A DNA stretch of 52,912 nt, from contig NZ_SGIM01000017.1 of NCBI RefSeq assembly GCF_004208515.1, forward strand, positions 1 to 52,912, read 5' to 3'. The position numbers and the translations under genes were made by a program. This document shows, in pieces, positions 17,060 through 25,822 of the stretch; position 1 is the stretch's first letter; the number at the start of each line of letters is the position of its first letter. The notes beneath the pieces are model-generated. The model searched no databases. It saw only the letters and a list, made by a program, of their open reading frames with translations, and had not been told where the DNA came from. The stretch comes from Acinetobacter halotolerans (GTDB lineage: Bacteria > Pseudomonadota > Gammaproteobacteria > Pseudomonadales > Moraxellaceae).

Positions 17060-17088
17060 ATTATAGCGGTTTTTTCAAGCATCCCCAA
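17060..17088 (-). promoter_or_regulatory. Likely purE promoter
   Basis: Perfect TATAAT -10 (17060-17065), a 17-nt spacer and a weak TTGGGG -35 (17083-17088) on the minus strand, about 80 bp ahead of purE. A weak -35 beside a perfect -10 fits a regulated promoter. Confidence 0.5.
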
Positions 17089-17119
17089 CTACAGAACGCT
17101 TGAACTGATCGCAGAAAAA

Positions 17120-17476
17120 TTAGCTGTGATTGCGGAAAACAAAATAGACGCAGCCCAATAAACAGAGCATCGCCCAAACATAATCTAACTTAAAAGGCTG
17201 TTTAAACATAAATAGTAAAAATGGGACAAACACCAGCAAGGTCACCACTTCCTGAGTAATTTTCATTTGCCCCAGACCCCAGCCATGTTGACTCAATAGT
17301 TTGGTCGCTGGAATCATAAAACTGTATTCGAGTAGGGCAATACACCAACTCAGTAAAATCGCCTGCCAGATCGGTGCATCATGTAAATATTTCAAATGAC
17401 CATACCATGCCAAGGTCATAAAACAATTGGAAATAACCAATAAACACAGCGCTAAAAGAGTAGGGCTCAAGTTCAT
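17120..17476 (-). CDS. DUF486 / DMT-family small membrane protein
   Basis: 118-aa integral membrane protein with four predicted transmembrane helices (about residues 5-25, 37-55, 73-90, 98-115). The sequence (NCFMTLAWYGHLK, LLEYSFMIPATK) matches the DUF486 family, which is distantly related to drug/metabolite transporters; no transported substrate is known. The ATG (17474-17476) follows AAGGA. It lies upstream of purE on the same strand, but purE has its own promoter between them. Confidence 0.82.
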   Translation of the reverse strand: MNLSPTLLALCLLVISNCFMTLAWYGHLKYLHDAPIWQAILLSWCIALLEYSFMIPATKLLSQHGWGLGQMKITQEVVTLLVFVPFLLFMFKQPFKLDYVWAMLCLLGCVYFVFRNHS

Positions 17477-17683
17477 GTCCTTCTGATTCAGAATACAAGC
17501 TTAATAAGGAGATTGGAGTCAGTATAAAAGCGCTGAAATATTAACACTTCTTGCTTTAATTTGAAGTAAACAACAACAACGAATTTTGACTATCTTTTCC
17601 ATATCAGCCTTGCTATCTTTTGAGGCAAATTTTTAATTGCATTACACACGTTTATTGCGTGATTGGATAAAGAGAGAAGCATG

Positions 17684-19045
17684 ATGCATCTGCATATTTT
17701 GGGTATTTGTGGCACATTTATGGGGTCTTTGGCTCTATTAGCACGAGATTTAGGACATAAAGTCACAGGCTCAGATGCCAATGTTTATCCACCGATGTCA
17801 ACTCAATTGGAAAATGCAGGTATCGAGTTGATGCAAGGTTATGATCATAGTCATTTACAGCCACATCCAGATCTAGTCATCGTCGGCAATGCCATGAAAC
17901 GTGGCATAGATGCGATTGAATACATGCTCAATGAAGGTTTGCCGTATATTTCTGGTCCGCAATTCTTGGCAGACCATGTGCTACAAGGTAAACACGTGCT
18001 AGGTGTCGCAGGGACACATGGTAAAACCACCACCACAACCATGCTCGCCTGGGTACTCGATCAAGCAGGTTTAAATCCCGGCTTCTTGATCGGTGGTGTG
18101 CCCCTTGGTTTTAGTGAAAGCGCGCGTTTAGGTGGTGGTCAATACTTCTGTGTTGAAGCAGATGAATATGACTCTGCTTTCTTTGACAAACGTTCTAAGT
18201 TCGTTCATTACCATCCTAAAACAGCGATTTTAAATAACCTTGAATTTGACCATGCCGACATCTTTGATGATCTTGCTGCGATTCAAAAACAGTTCCATCA
18301 TCTCGTGCGTACCATTCCAAGCGAAGGGCGTATTATTGCGCCAATTACCGAATCCAATATTGATGAAGTCCTAGAACAAGGCTGCTGGACACCTGTCATC
18401 CGCACCAGTCTTGAACCTAATGCTCAAGCAGCGTTATCGGCTGAATTGATCAGTGCCGATGGCAGTCATTTTAAAGTGCTGGAACACGGTAGCGTGATCG
18501 GTGAAGTGAAATGGAGCATGACAGGCCAGCATAGCGTTGCCAATGCTTTAGCGACTATTGCTGCCGCGCAACATGTTGGTGTCAGCATTGAACAAGCCTG
18601 TGATGCATTATCAAATTTTGGTGGTGTAAAACGTCGTATGGAATTGTTAGGTACTATACGTGGCATCGAAGTCTATGATGACTTTGCACATCATCCGACC
18701 GCGATTGAAACCACGCTGGACGGCGCACGTAAGCGTCTAGGTGAGCGTAAACTTTGGGCAATCATTGAGCCACGATCAAACACCATGCGTATGGGTAGCC
18801 ACAAAGATGGTTTAGCGCATTCAGCACGTTTAGCGGATGAAGTGATCTGGTATCAACCAGAAGGCTTAGATTGGGATTTACAACCCATCATCTCTGCATC
18901 ATCAAACAAAGCCGAAGTCAGCCGTTCTTTGGATGACATCATTGCCCGTGTGGTCAATGAAGCAGGTGAGGGCGATGCTGTGGTGATCATGTCGAATGGT
19001 GGCTTTGGTGGTTTACACCAAAAATTGATTACTGCTTTGTCTTAA
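17684..19045 (+). CDS. mpl: UDP-MurNAc:L-Ala-gamma-D-Glu-meso-DAP ligase Mpl
   Basis: 453-aa Mur-ligase-family enzyme of peptidoglycan recycling. It joins the recovered tripeptide to UDP-MurNAc using ATP. The start MHLHILGICGTFMG aligns with the known N-terminus. The ATP loop GVAGTHGKTTTT lies about residues 106-117 and the family features EADEYDSAFFDKR and DDFAHHPTAI follow. AGAGAG is seven bases before the chosen ATG (17684); an ATG immediately before it (17681) is possible. The longer TTG-initiated frame is rejected. It acts on products of lytic transglycosylases such as the one at 13.3 kb. Confidence 0.97.
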   Translation: MHLHILGICGTFMGSLALLARDLGHKVTGSDANVYPPMSTQLENAGIELMQGYDHSHLQPHPDLVIVGNAMKRGIDAIEYMLNEGLPYISGPQFLADHVLQGKHVLGVAGTHGKTTTTTMLAWVLDQAGLNPGFLIGGVPLGFSESARLGGGQYFCVEADEYDSAFFDKRSKFVHYHPKTAILNNLEFDHADIFDDLAAIQKQFHHLVRTIPSEGRIIAPITESNIDEVLEQGCWTPVIRTSLEPNAQAALSAELISADGSHFKVLEHGSVIGEVKWSMTGQHSVANALATIAAAQHVGVSIEQACDALSNFGGVKRRMELLGTIRGIEVYDDFAHHPTAIETTLDGARKRLGERKLWAIIEPRSNTMRMGSHKDGLAHSARLADEVIWYQPEGLDWDLQPIISASSNKAEVSRSLDDIIARVVNEAGEGDAVVIMSNGGFGGLHQKLITALS

Positions 19046-19102
19046 TCTAGCCTATATCCCACTTTCATAATTTAATCTTGTAACGGTATTTACTATCGTG
19101 AC

Positions 19103-19197
19103 AGGCGGCATGGATGCCGCTCGTTTGGTTGCGGCATCAAGGATGTGCCGTCAGCCAAACAGAGGGTTTTTTGTTACTTTTGACCCATCAAAAGTAA
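19103..19197. repeat. Hairpin-rich intergenic element, likely dispersed repeat
   Basis: The 272-bp gap after mpl contains GCGGCAT-GG-ATGCCGC and, near its end, TTACTTTTGA-CCCA-TCAAAAGTAA (19174-19197). Between them lies GC-richer sequence unlike the surroundings. The type (paired GC-rich and A/T hairpins in a gene gap) resembles small non-coding repeats found in many copies in Acinetobacter genomes. Copy number cannot be judged from this window, where I see one. It may also terminate the convergent mpl and SDR transcripts. Confidence 0.4.
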
Positions 19198-19317
19198 AAT
19201 ATTGCCAATACAAAAGTCTTCTGATGATTCCAAACTTCTGCCACAGTACTCACTTTATTGCGCTATAAATCATTTTTACCCTCATTTTCAGAAATTAGTC
19301 TTCTCTTTAAATTGCAA

Positions 19318-20061
19318 TCAACTCAATTTATTCACTAATTTCAACGGCAAAATCTTCATTGCAATCCCCACAGGCAACCACGGCCACTGTGGTACATACG
19401 CTTTTATTGGTGCTTTCTCAATTGCTTTCACTAAAGCTCGACAACCTGTTTTCTCATCGACTTCAAATGGCAATTTTTTCGCGCCTTCATTTAGCTCAGT
19501 TCGAATATAACCAGGGAAAATCGTCGAGACTTTAATCGGGGTATTCAATAACTCAGCACGAATCCCTTCGGCCAAATGTGCAACTGCAGCTTTGCTTGCA
19601 GCATAAGTTGATAGATGCTTCGGTAAACCACGCATCGCACTCATCGAAGAAATTACCACCAAATGACCTTTATTTTGCACCCTAAAGATTTCAACCGCCG
19701 CTTCACATTGTGCCAATGCGGAAATAAAGTTGGTTTCTGCCGTGGCGCGATTAATTTCAAAATGACCTTTGCCTATACGGCGCCCTTCACCGACACCTGC
19801 ATTGACAATAATACGATCAATAGTGCCGAACTCTTGTTGGAAGTCTTTAAACACCGTAAAAACATCATCGTAATGGGTAACATCCAAAACTTTAATGCTG
19901 ACCTGAACCGAAAATTGGTTTTCTAGCTCTTGTTTGAGCGCTTCTAAACGCTCTAAACGTCGTGCGCAAAGCGCAAGATGATAGCCTTTGGCAGCAAATT
20001 CCCGCGCCATACCTGCGCCTAAACCCGAACTTGCACCTGTAATTAAAATCGTCTTTGCCAT
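19318..20061 (-). CDS. Short-chain dehydrogenase/reductase
   Basis: 247-aa classical SDR using NAD(P)H. Cofactor motif TGASSGLG at residues 8-15, NAG at 87-89, catalytic Ser139 region (VISSMSAM) and YAASK at 153-157 (Tyr153, Lys157). The ATG at 20059-20061 has AGG eight bases upstream; the GTG nine bases earlier is less well placed. It is the last gene of a leftward operon with a histidine phosphatase, a phosphotransferase and an acyl-CoA dehydrogenase. In that context it probably oxidises or reduces a hydroxy- or ketoacyl intermediate. The exact substrate is unknown. Confidence 0.85.
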   Translation of the reverse strand: MAKTILITGASSGLGAGMAREFAAKGYHLALCARRLERLEALKQELENQFSVQVSIKVLDVTHYDDVFTVFKDFQQEFGTIDRIIVNAGVGEGRRIGKGHFEINRATAETNFISALAQCEAAVEIFRVQNKGHLVVISSMSAMRGLPKHLSTYAASKAAVAHLAEGIRAELLNTPIKVSTIFPGYIRTELNEGAKKLPFEVDEKTGCRALVKAIEKAPIKAYVPQWPWLPVGIAMKILPLKLVNKLS

Positions 20062-20080
20062 GTCTGTCACCTATTCTTGT

Positions 20081-20779
20081 TTAAATCCATGTTAAAAGTT
20101 CTTCATCGTACGCTTTTAAATAATGATGCTCATTAAAACTCAGTAATTGCAAACGGCCTTCCTTCCAGCGCAGTGTGGTGATACTGGCATTGGCAAGTGA
20201 CCAATTCAGCGCAAAAATTTGTTTGGCATTTAGCCCCAACACCTTGCCCACCGCCACTGAAATCACGCCGCCAGAGCTAAATACCACCGCTTGACGCTGC
20301 TGTGTGGCATCCATGCTTTCACACAGTCCTTGCAACGCTGTTTCCACTCGTGATTGGAAGCCTAACCACGTTTCATGATACTCATGGTCAAATTGCTCCC
20401 CAATCCAACGATCAATCGCACCATCAAAGATTTTAGCCAGATAAGCACGTGGGTTCGCCACTTGTGCAATATCCTGTTTGAGCAATTCAGGTTGATTAAA
20501 ACGCGGTTCATATTGCGCAAAGATATGTTGATGATCAAACTCGTTCCATGCTGATTCAGTCTGAATCAGCGCATTCTGAAAACTTTGCGATAAAGCCAAT
20601 TGTGCTGTTTGCTGATGACGTTGCATTGAACCTGCAAGTACAAATGGGGGTTGCTTTAAGCTGCGCTTAAAAAAATCACCCACGATCTGCGCTTGTTGCT
20701 CACCTTTGGCTGAGAGCTGGTCATAACTTGCTGCGCCGAAAGAGGCTTGCCCGTGTCGCACCAAATATATCGTGCTCAT
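20081..20779 (-). CDS. Histidine phosphatase family protein
   Basis: 232-aa phosphoglycerate-mutase-like (histidine phosphatase) protein. The phospho-histidine motif RHG is at residues 8-10 (YLVRHGQAS) and the second conserved His lies in the C-terminal half. Its ATG (20777-20779) overlaps the stop of the upstream phosphotransferase gene by four bases (ATGA), indicating translational coupling and a shared function. Only 19 bp separate it from the SDR start downstream. It could remove the phosphate added by the coupled kinase, or be a general phosphatase; this is inference. Confidence 0.85.
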   Translation of the reverse strand: MSTIYLVRHGQASFGAASYDQLSAKGEQQAQIVGDFFKRSLKQPPFVLAGSMQRHQQTAQLALSQSFQNALIQTESAWNEFDHQHIFAQYEPRFNQPELLKQDIAQVANPRAYLAKIFDGAIDRWIGEQFDHEYHETWLGFQSRVETALQGLCESMDATQQRQAVVFSSGGVISVAVGKVLGLNAKQIFALNWSLANASITTLRWKEGRLQLLSFNEHHYLKAYDEELLTWI

Positions 20780-21897
20780 CGCTTTAAAATATCCTGTAAG
20801 TTCGCCGCACATTCAGGAATGAGTTGCTGTGCCTCTGTATTGTCTTGAGCAATCAGTTTTAAGGCTCGGATATGCAAAGCATGAATCATGATCCAGAAAT
20901 CTTTAAAGGCTGGATTATCGGTTTGTTGATGGTAATAGCGATAATAGATTTGTTGGGCAATCACCGCTAATCGAAACAGACCAAACACTTCATAGAAGGC
21001 CCAATTTTCAGGTTGTAAGCCTGTTTTCTCAAGATAATAATCCACCACTTGTTGACGCGTCAGCATGCCTTTTAGATTGGTCGGCTGACGGCGAGTCGAC
21101 TTCATCAACGCATCATCATCATCCTGAATCCAGTAGGCAAGGGCACTACCTAAATCCATCAATGGATCACCTAAAGTCGCCATTTCCCAATCCAACACAC
21201 CGATCACTTCAGTCGGTTGGTGCGGATTTAAAATCACATTGTCAAAACGCCAATCATTATGAATGACACAAGTTTTGGCATCGGCAGGGATATGTGCTTG
21301 CAACCACTGACGCACAAAAGCAAAATCAGGCACGTTCGGGGTCAGTGCTTTACTGTAACGCGCATCCCACCCCTCAACCTGACGACGACAATAGCCATCA
21401 CCTTTGCCCAGTTTTTCTAGCTCAGTACCTTGATACGGCACCTGATGCAATTCGATCAGTTTATCTAAAACATTCAAACAAAGTTGCTGCACCTGTTGCT
21501 CATCAAGCTGCAATTCTTTAGGTAAATTGGCACGCGGAATAATGCCTTCGATCCGCTTCATCACATAAAAATCACAACCGATGACACTCTGGTCTTGGCA
21601 TAGGGCAACCATTTCAGGCAGGACAGGGTAGAACGGTGCAAGATGCTTCTGCACATTGTATTCACGTGCCATGTCATGCGCGGATTTGGCTTTGGTGCCT
21701 TTGGGTGGGCGACGTAAAATCAGATCTGCATTGTCATATTGCAAGCGATAAGTCCAGTTGGAAGCCCCACCTGAATATTGGGTCACTTGCGCTTGCCCTT
21801 GTAAACTCACATCCTGAGTTTTTAACCACATTTCAATTGCGGCAACATCCAGTTCTTCACCTTTACGAACTTGATCAGCTACATCAATCACTGCCAT
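20776..21897 (-). CDS. APH-family phosphotransferase (ACAD11/LvaA-like kinase)
   Basis: 373-aa protein kinase-like phosphotransferase of the APH/choline-kinase superfamily. Catalytic loop HNDWRFDN at residues 213-220 and metal-binding LDWEMATLGDP at 235-245. It is 12 bp downstream of an acyl-CoA dehydrogenase gene. The pair mirrors the two halves of eukaryotic ACAD10/ACAD11 and the LvaA/LvaC pair of levulinate catabolism, where a 4-hydroxyacyl-CoA is phosphorylated and then rearranged. That points to a hydroxyacyl-CoA substrate, not an antibiotic. The stop overlaps the next gene's start. Confidence 0.85.
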   Translation of the reverse strand: MAVIDVADQVRKGEELDVAAIEMWLKTQDVSLQGQAQVTQYSGGASNWTYRLQYDNADLILRRPPKGTKAKSAHDMAREYNVQKHLAPFYPVLPEMVALCQDQSVIGCDFYVMKRIEGIIPRANLPKELQLDEQQVQQLCLNVLDKLIELHQVPYQGTELEKLGKGDGYCRRQVEGWDARYSKALTPNVPDFAFVRQWLQAHIPADAKTCVIHNDWRFDNVILNPHQPTEVIGVLDWEMATLGDPLMDLGSALAYWIQDDDDALMKSTRRQPTNLKGMLTRQQVVDYYLEKTGLQPENWAFYEVFGLFRLAVIAQQIYYRYYHQQTDNPAFKDFWIMIHALHIRALKLIAQDNTEAQQLIPECAANLQDILKR

Positions 21898-21909
21898 TTT
21901 CTTATATCC

Positions 21910-23142
21910 TTATTTTCGACCATAGCCACGTTTTTTCAGCTCTAATTTGGCAATCATGCCTTTATGAACTTCATCAGGTCCATCGGCTAAACGTAAACTA
22001 CGTGCTTGATTAAAAAATGCTGTGAGTGGGGTATCTCGTGAAACGCCTTCACCACCGTGGATTTGAATCGCCATATCCACCACATTTTGCAATACGGTTG
22101 GTGCGACCACTTTGATCGCTGAAATCTCGGTGAGCGCAGCCATATTGCCCAAAGTATCCATCTTATACGCTGCATAAAGCGTCAATAAACGGGCTTGGTC
22201 GATTTGCACACGTGCTTCAGCCACACGCTCTAAATTCCCACCCAATTTCAGGATCTCTTGACCAAAGGCTTTACGTGACATGCCACGATCAATCATCAAC
22301 TCCAAGGCTTTTTCTGCTGCGCCAATGCATCGCATACAATGGTGAATCCGCCCAGGTCCTAACCTTCCTTGTGCTATTTCAAAGCCTTGTCCTGCACCAC
22401 CAATAAAACTGCTGACAGGAACACGAACATTGTCAAAGCTGACTTGCCCATGACCATGTGGCGCATCATAGTCACCAAAAGCAGGTAACATTCTTTCAAT
22501 GCTCACACCTTGGGTTTCGATTGGGACTAACACCATCGAATGTTGATGATGGCGGTCTTTGCTCGAATCAGGCGTATAGGCCATGAAAATGATCACTTTA
22601 GCGTTGGGATCACCCAAACCAGATGACCACCATTTACGCCCATTTAATACAATCTCATCACCGTCAATCACGGCAGTGGCTTGCATATTGGTGGCATCAC
22701 TGGAAGCAACAGCAGGTTCAGTCATACAAAAGACCGAGCGAATCTCTCCATTCAGTAAAGGTTGCAGCCATTGTTGCTTTTGCGCTTCGCTACCATATCG
22801 CCACAATACTTCCATGTTGCCACTATCCGGTGCATTACAGTTAAAAACGGTAGGGGCGAGCAAGCTACGTCCAGTAAGTTCGGCAATATGTGCATACTCT
22901 TGTACCGATAAGCCCGCACCAAGTTCAGGATCAGGCAAAAACATATTCCATAAACCAGCGGCTTTGGCTTTACTTTTCAGTTGTTGTAATTGTTCAGGCC
23001 ATTGCCATTTGGTCCAGTCGCCATCGACATTTAAACGATGCACTTCATCCCAAAACGCTTTTTCGATCGGTTCTATTTCTTGTTGAATAAAGGCTTGCGT
23101 TCGTGCAATAAAATCCTGTGCGCGTTCAGATAATGCAAACAT
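21910..23142 (-). CDS. Acyl-CoA dehydrogenase, ACAD10/11-like
   Basis: 410-aa flavoprotein of the acyl-CoA dehydrogenase family. It has the N-terminal helical domain, the flavin-binding CMTEPAVASSDATNM segment, and the C-terminal QIHGGEGVSRDTPL and RLADGPDEVHKG motifs characteristic of the ACAD10/11 branch. The start is chosen at 23140-23142 with GGGAG six bases upstream; an adjacent ATG (23145) is also possible and the extension to 23181 is unlikely. It heads a four-gene operon and diverges from a LysR regulator. The neighbouring kinase suggests action on a phosphorylated 4-hydroxyacyl-CoA. Confidence 0.9.
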   Translation of the reverse strand: MFALSERAQDFIARTQAFIQQEIEPIEKAFWDEVHRLNVDGDWTKWQWPEQLQQLKSKAKAAGLWNMFLPDPELGAGLSVQEYAHIAELTGRSLLAPTVFNCNAPDSGNMEVLWRYGSEAQKQQWLQPLLNGEIRSVFCMTEPAVASSDATNMQATAVIDGDEIVLNGRKWWSSGLGDPNAKVIIFMAYTPDSSKDRHHQHSMVLVPIETQGVSIERMLPAFGDYDAPHGHGQVSFDNVRVPVSSFIGGAGQGFEIAQGRLGPGRIHHCMRCIGAAEKALELMIDRGMSRKAFGQEILKLGGNLERVAEARVQIDQARLLTLYAAYKMDTLGNMAALTEISAIKVVAPTVLQNVVDMAIQIHGGEGVSRDTPLTAFFNQARSLRLADGPDEVHKGMIAKLELKKRGYGRK

Positions 23143-23198
23143 CATCAGCTCCCTCAAGGTAAAAATGTGGCGAAAGATCATTCGCTGCTTTACATCAC

Positions 23199-23219
23199 CA
23201 TAAGCGAAATTTTATTATG
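23199..23219. promoter_or_regulatory. Possible LysR operator
   Basis: Inverted repeat CATAA-N11-TTATG in the gap between the acyl-CoA dehydrogenase operon and the divergent LysR gene. Confidence 0.35.
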
Positions 23220-23248
23220 AATGAAATGATTTTATTTTATTTAGAACT

Positions 23249-24166
23249 ATGAACAATATTCATAATACAACCCCTTTAGAAGTAGGCCATTTCCATCGTA
23301 TTGATATTAATTTATACCCGCTTTTTATTGCCATTTTTGAACAAAAAAGCATTTCTAAAGCTGCACAACTGCTATGTATTAGTCAATCCGCAGTGAGTCA
23401 TGCCTTACAACGCTTACGCACACAATTGAATGATGAGCTGTTTGTGCGTAGCGGCCAAAAAATGTTGCCTACACCCTTTGCCGAGCAAATTTATCAACCC
23501 ATTCAAACGGCATTGCTAAGCATTCAAAGTATTGCCATGCCGAAACAAGCATTTGTACCGAGCATGTTGCAAAGCCTTAAAATTGCGATTCACGATGAAA
23601 TCGAGCCGATTATTTTTCCGCAATTGGTCAATCACTTTGCACAATTAAATCTCGATATTCAGTTTCTCAGCTCTAAACTGGATCGTAAAAACATGCTGGC
23701 GGATTTATCCGCCCAACAAATTGATTTTGTGATTGATTTAGTGCAACCCTATCAAGCGAATTTACAATTTGAAAACCTGATTGAAGATCACTTTGTCGTA
23801 TGCACTCAACAAACGGAAATGGATTTATCACTGTATTTATCTTCACCGCATATCGGGGTTTCATCACGGCGCACTGGCATACTGTTGGAGGATATTTATC
23901 TCAATCGCCAACAACTGTCTCGCCAAATTTTTCTGCGTTGTCAGCATTATTCAACAGCGTTGCAAGTCCTCTCACAGTATCCAAATTCGATTTTGACCAT
24001 TCCACAAAGTATTTTAAAACACCTCAATTATGCAGAAAATTTGCATATTCATGCCTTACCGATCGAACTGCCAAGAATCACCATGGGTATGTATTGGCAT
24101 GACCATGTGAAACAAAACCCGCGTCATCAATTTTTACGCCAAGAGATCTTAAAAATTTTCGATTGA
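23249..24166 (+). CDS. LysR-family transcriptional regulator
   Basis: 305-aa LysR-type regulator. HTH in about residues 20-75 (SISKAAQLLCISQSAVSHAL), with effector domain to the C-terminus. A 20-residue leader precedes the HTH, as in the NodD/SyrM-like branch. It is divergent from the acyl-CoA dehydrogenase operon (106 bp gap) with a CATAA-N11-TTATG inverted repeat between, so it very likely controls that operon. The inducer is probably a substrate or CoA intermediate of the pathway, which is inference. No strong ribosome-binding site precedes the ATG. Confidence 0.88.
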   Translation: MNNIHNTTPLEVGHFHRIDINLYPLFIAIFEQKSISKAAQLLCISQSAVSHALQRLRTQLNDELFVRSGQKMLPTPFAEQIYQPIQTALLSIQSIAMPKQAFVPSMLQSLKIAIHDEIEPIIFPQLVNHFAQLNLDIQFLSSKLDRKNMLADLSAQQIDFVIDLVQPYQANLQFENLIEDHFVVCTQQTEMDLSLYLSSPHIGVSSRRTGILLEDIYLNRQQLSRQIFLRCQHYSTALQVLSQYPNSILTIPQSILKHLNYAENLHIHALPIELPRITMGMYWHDHVKQNPRHQFLRQEILKIFD

Positions 24167-24221
24167 GACGAGTGAGAGCATTCCATCTCTAACTCGCACT
24201 CAAAACAATTTTGGTAGGCAT

Positions 24222-25418
24222 TTATTGAGTTGAACCTACAGGCTCATCAGTACAGTTCAGTAAAAATGCTTTAGAAACGATGAGTCTAAGGATATATACA
24301 ACGGCCATAGCCAAGATGATATGTCCAATTTGGTTAAATAAGAATGGAGTGCAAAATAAAATTAAAACGGTGACAGGATAAATCCAACGTCTCCACCCCT
24401 GTAAATAAAATGCTTCGTAAAACAACCACACACAGCTGCTATACACAACCAACGTTGCAGCAATAATCAGCCCCATCATCTGACTTGAAATCTGTGCATT
24501 TTGGGTTGAGACATCTACGGCGGCTGCTAATGCTGCCCCCAAAACCGCAATACTAATAAAAATTAAAAAATGTCCATAACCCCATAAAAATGGTTGTACA
24601 CCTCGGCGTTGGTGATGGTGATGACTTCGATCAAAGTAGTTCCACCACATTGCAAACATCATCAATAAGCCACCCACTACTAGAAAAATTTCTTCAAGAT
24701 TTAATTCTTTATTTGAAAATGCATCTTGAGTCGCAGCAAAACACCCAATGATCGATTCACCTAATACAATAATCGTCAACAATCCATATCGCTCAACAAT
24801 ATGATGTGGATGCCATGGCGTCGCTGCGTATTTCTCAGCATAGAAAGGCACTGCCAGTTCAAAGAATACAAGGACCAAAAACAGCAATGGACTAAGATGA
24901 ATCGCACTAAAATAACTGATGAGCCAACCGAGTTGAACCAATACGATTCCGATTGCATAGCGATATGCTGTTACTTTTCTTAGCGGATCATGCCTTGCTA
25001 CTCGCAGCCATTGGGTCACTAAAGCCAACCGCATAATCACATAACCAATAATGATCATGTCGAAATTATGCTGCTGAAACACCGCAGGAATGCCTGCTGC
25101 CATGACTAATGATCCCACCATTTGAACAAAGGTCAAACATCGATATAGCGTGTCATCATTGTCATATGCTGAAGCAAACCAAGAAAAGTTCATCCATGCC
25201 CACCACAGGGCAAAAAACACCATAAAGTAAGTCGGCAAGGCATGCCATAAATGACCTTCGATCATGGCATGGTGAAGTTGTTGACCAGCTGTTGCAATTG
25301 CAATAACAAAAACTAAATCAAATAAAAGCTCTAATGGCGTTGCAGCTCGGTGCGGCTCTTTGGGATCTCTGGGGGCAAATAACTTTAAAGTCATGTTTTG
25401 ATTTTTCTCGGCACTCAT
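24222..25418 (-). CDS. Low temperature requirement protein A (LtrA) family membrane protein
   Basis: 398-aa polytopic membrane protein with about ten hydrophobic helices. The N-terminal RAATPLELLFDLVFVIAI segment is the LtrA-family signature, and the His-rich DRSHHHHQRR loop is in the second half. LtrA was named from Listeria growth at low temperature; its biochemical role is unknown. AGAGAA precedes the ATG (25416-25418). It converges on the LysR gene, and its 5' end faces the riboswitch-controlled terC gene. Confidence 0.85.
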   Translation of the reverse strand: MSAEKNQNMTLKLFAPRDPKEPHRAATPLELLFDLVFVIAIATAGQQLHHAMIEGHLWHALPTYFMVFFALWWAWMNFSWFASAYDNDDTLYRCLTFVQMVGSLVMAAGIPAVFQQHNFDMIIIGYVIMRLALVTQWLRVARHDPLRKVTAYRYAIGIVLVQLGWLISYFSAIHLSPLLFLVLVFFELAVPFYAEKYAATPWHPHHIVERYGLLTIIVLGESIIGCFAATQDAFSNKELNLEEIFLVVGGLLMMFAMWWNYFDRSHHHHQRRGVQPFLWGYGHFLIFISIAVLGAALAAAVDVSTQNAQISSQMMGLIIAATLVVYSSCVWLFYEAFYLQGWRRWIYPVTVLILFCTPFLFNQIGHIILAMAVVYILRLIVSKAFLLNCTDEPVGSTQ

Positions 25419-25602
25419 ATATTTTTCTCTAAGCGATATTATCTAACGTATACATCTAACTTAATCTATTGGGGAATCAGGGTTAACCCCTTGCATCATA
25501 AAATATAGTTGGAAAATTATTTCTTCAAATTTGCACAAATAAGTTAATTGTGTAATTCTACAGCCTAATTTGGATGTCACCATCCATACGAAATTCGTTT
25601 GA

Positions 25603-25732
25603 CAAGGGGAGTAGCCTCCTCCAAACCGAAGCACTGAAATTAAAGCGCTTTGGTGTCAGAGCTCCGTCATTACACTTTGCAAAAAGTCGGACTCTGAGCA
25701 TCATCCCCAAGGATGATGTAGGCAAGACCTTG
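25603..25732 (+). ncRNA. yybP-ykoY (Mn2+) riboswitch
   Basis: The conserved 5' block GGGGAGTAGCC (25606-25616) and 3' block GGCAAGACCTTG (25721-25732) match the yybP-ykoY family. P1 forms from CAAGG (25603-25607) and CCTTG (25728-25732). The 3' P1 strand is also the 5' arm of a following terminator, so ligand binding should give antitermination. The family senses Mn2+ and often precedes TerC-type transporters, as here. The paired blocks are directly visible; ligand is known from the family. Confidence 0.88.
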
Positions 25733-25789
25733 ATCATGTTGAAACAGATGTTTTTTTTAATTCATCTGGCAACTGGTCAAGGTTTTTTT
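25728..25789 (+). terminator. Riboswitch expression-platform terminator
   Basis: The arm at 25728-25741 (starting CCTTGATCA) pairs with 25770-25782 (ending GGTCAAGG), 13 bp with one bulge, followed by T7 (25783-25789). A small inner hairpin CAGATG / CATCTG sits in the loop. It is mutually exclusive with riboswitch P1. Confidence 0.82.
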
Positions 25790-25822
25790 ATGCCTCTTCC
25801 ATTTGCCAGATTGGGAGTGGTA

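Noticed and set aside
20776..21897. Aminoglycoside resistance phosphotransferase
   Set aside because: Fold is shared, but the operon with an acyl-CoA dehydrogenase points to metabolic CoA chemistry.
25574..25822. N-terminal extension of the TerC protein
   Set aside because: This stretch is the Mn2+ riboswitch and its terminator; the family-like start with a ribosome-binding site is at 25823.
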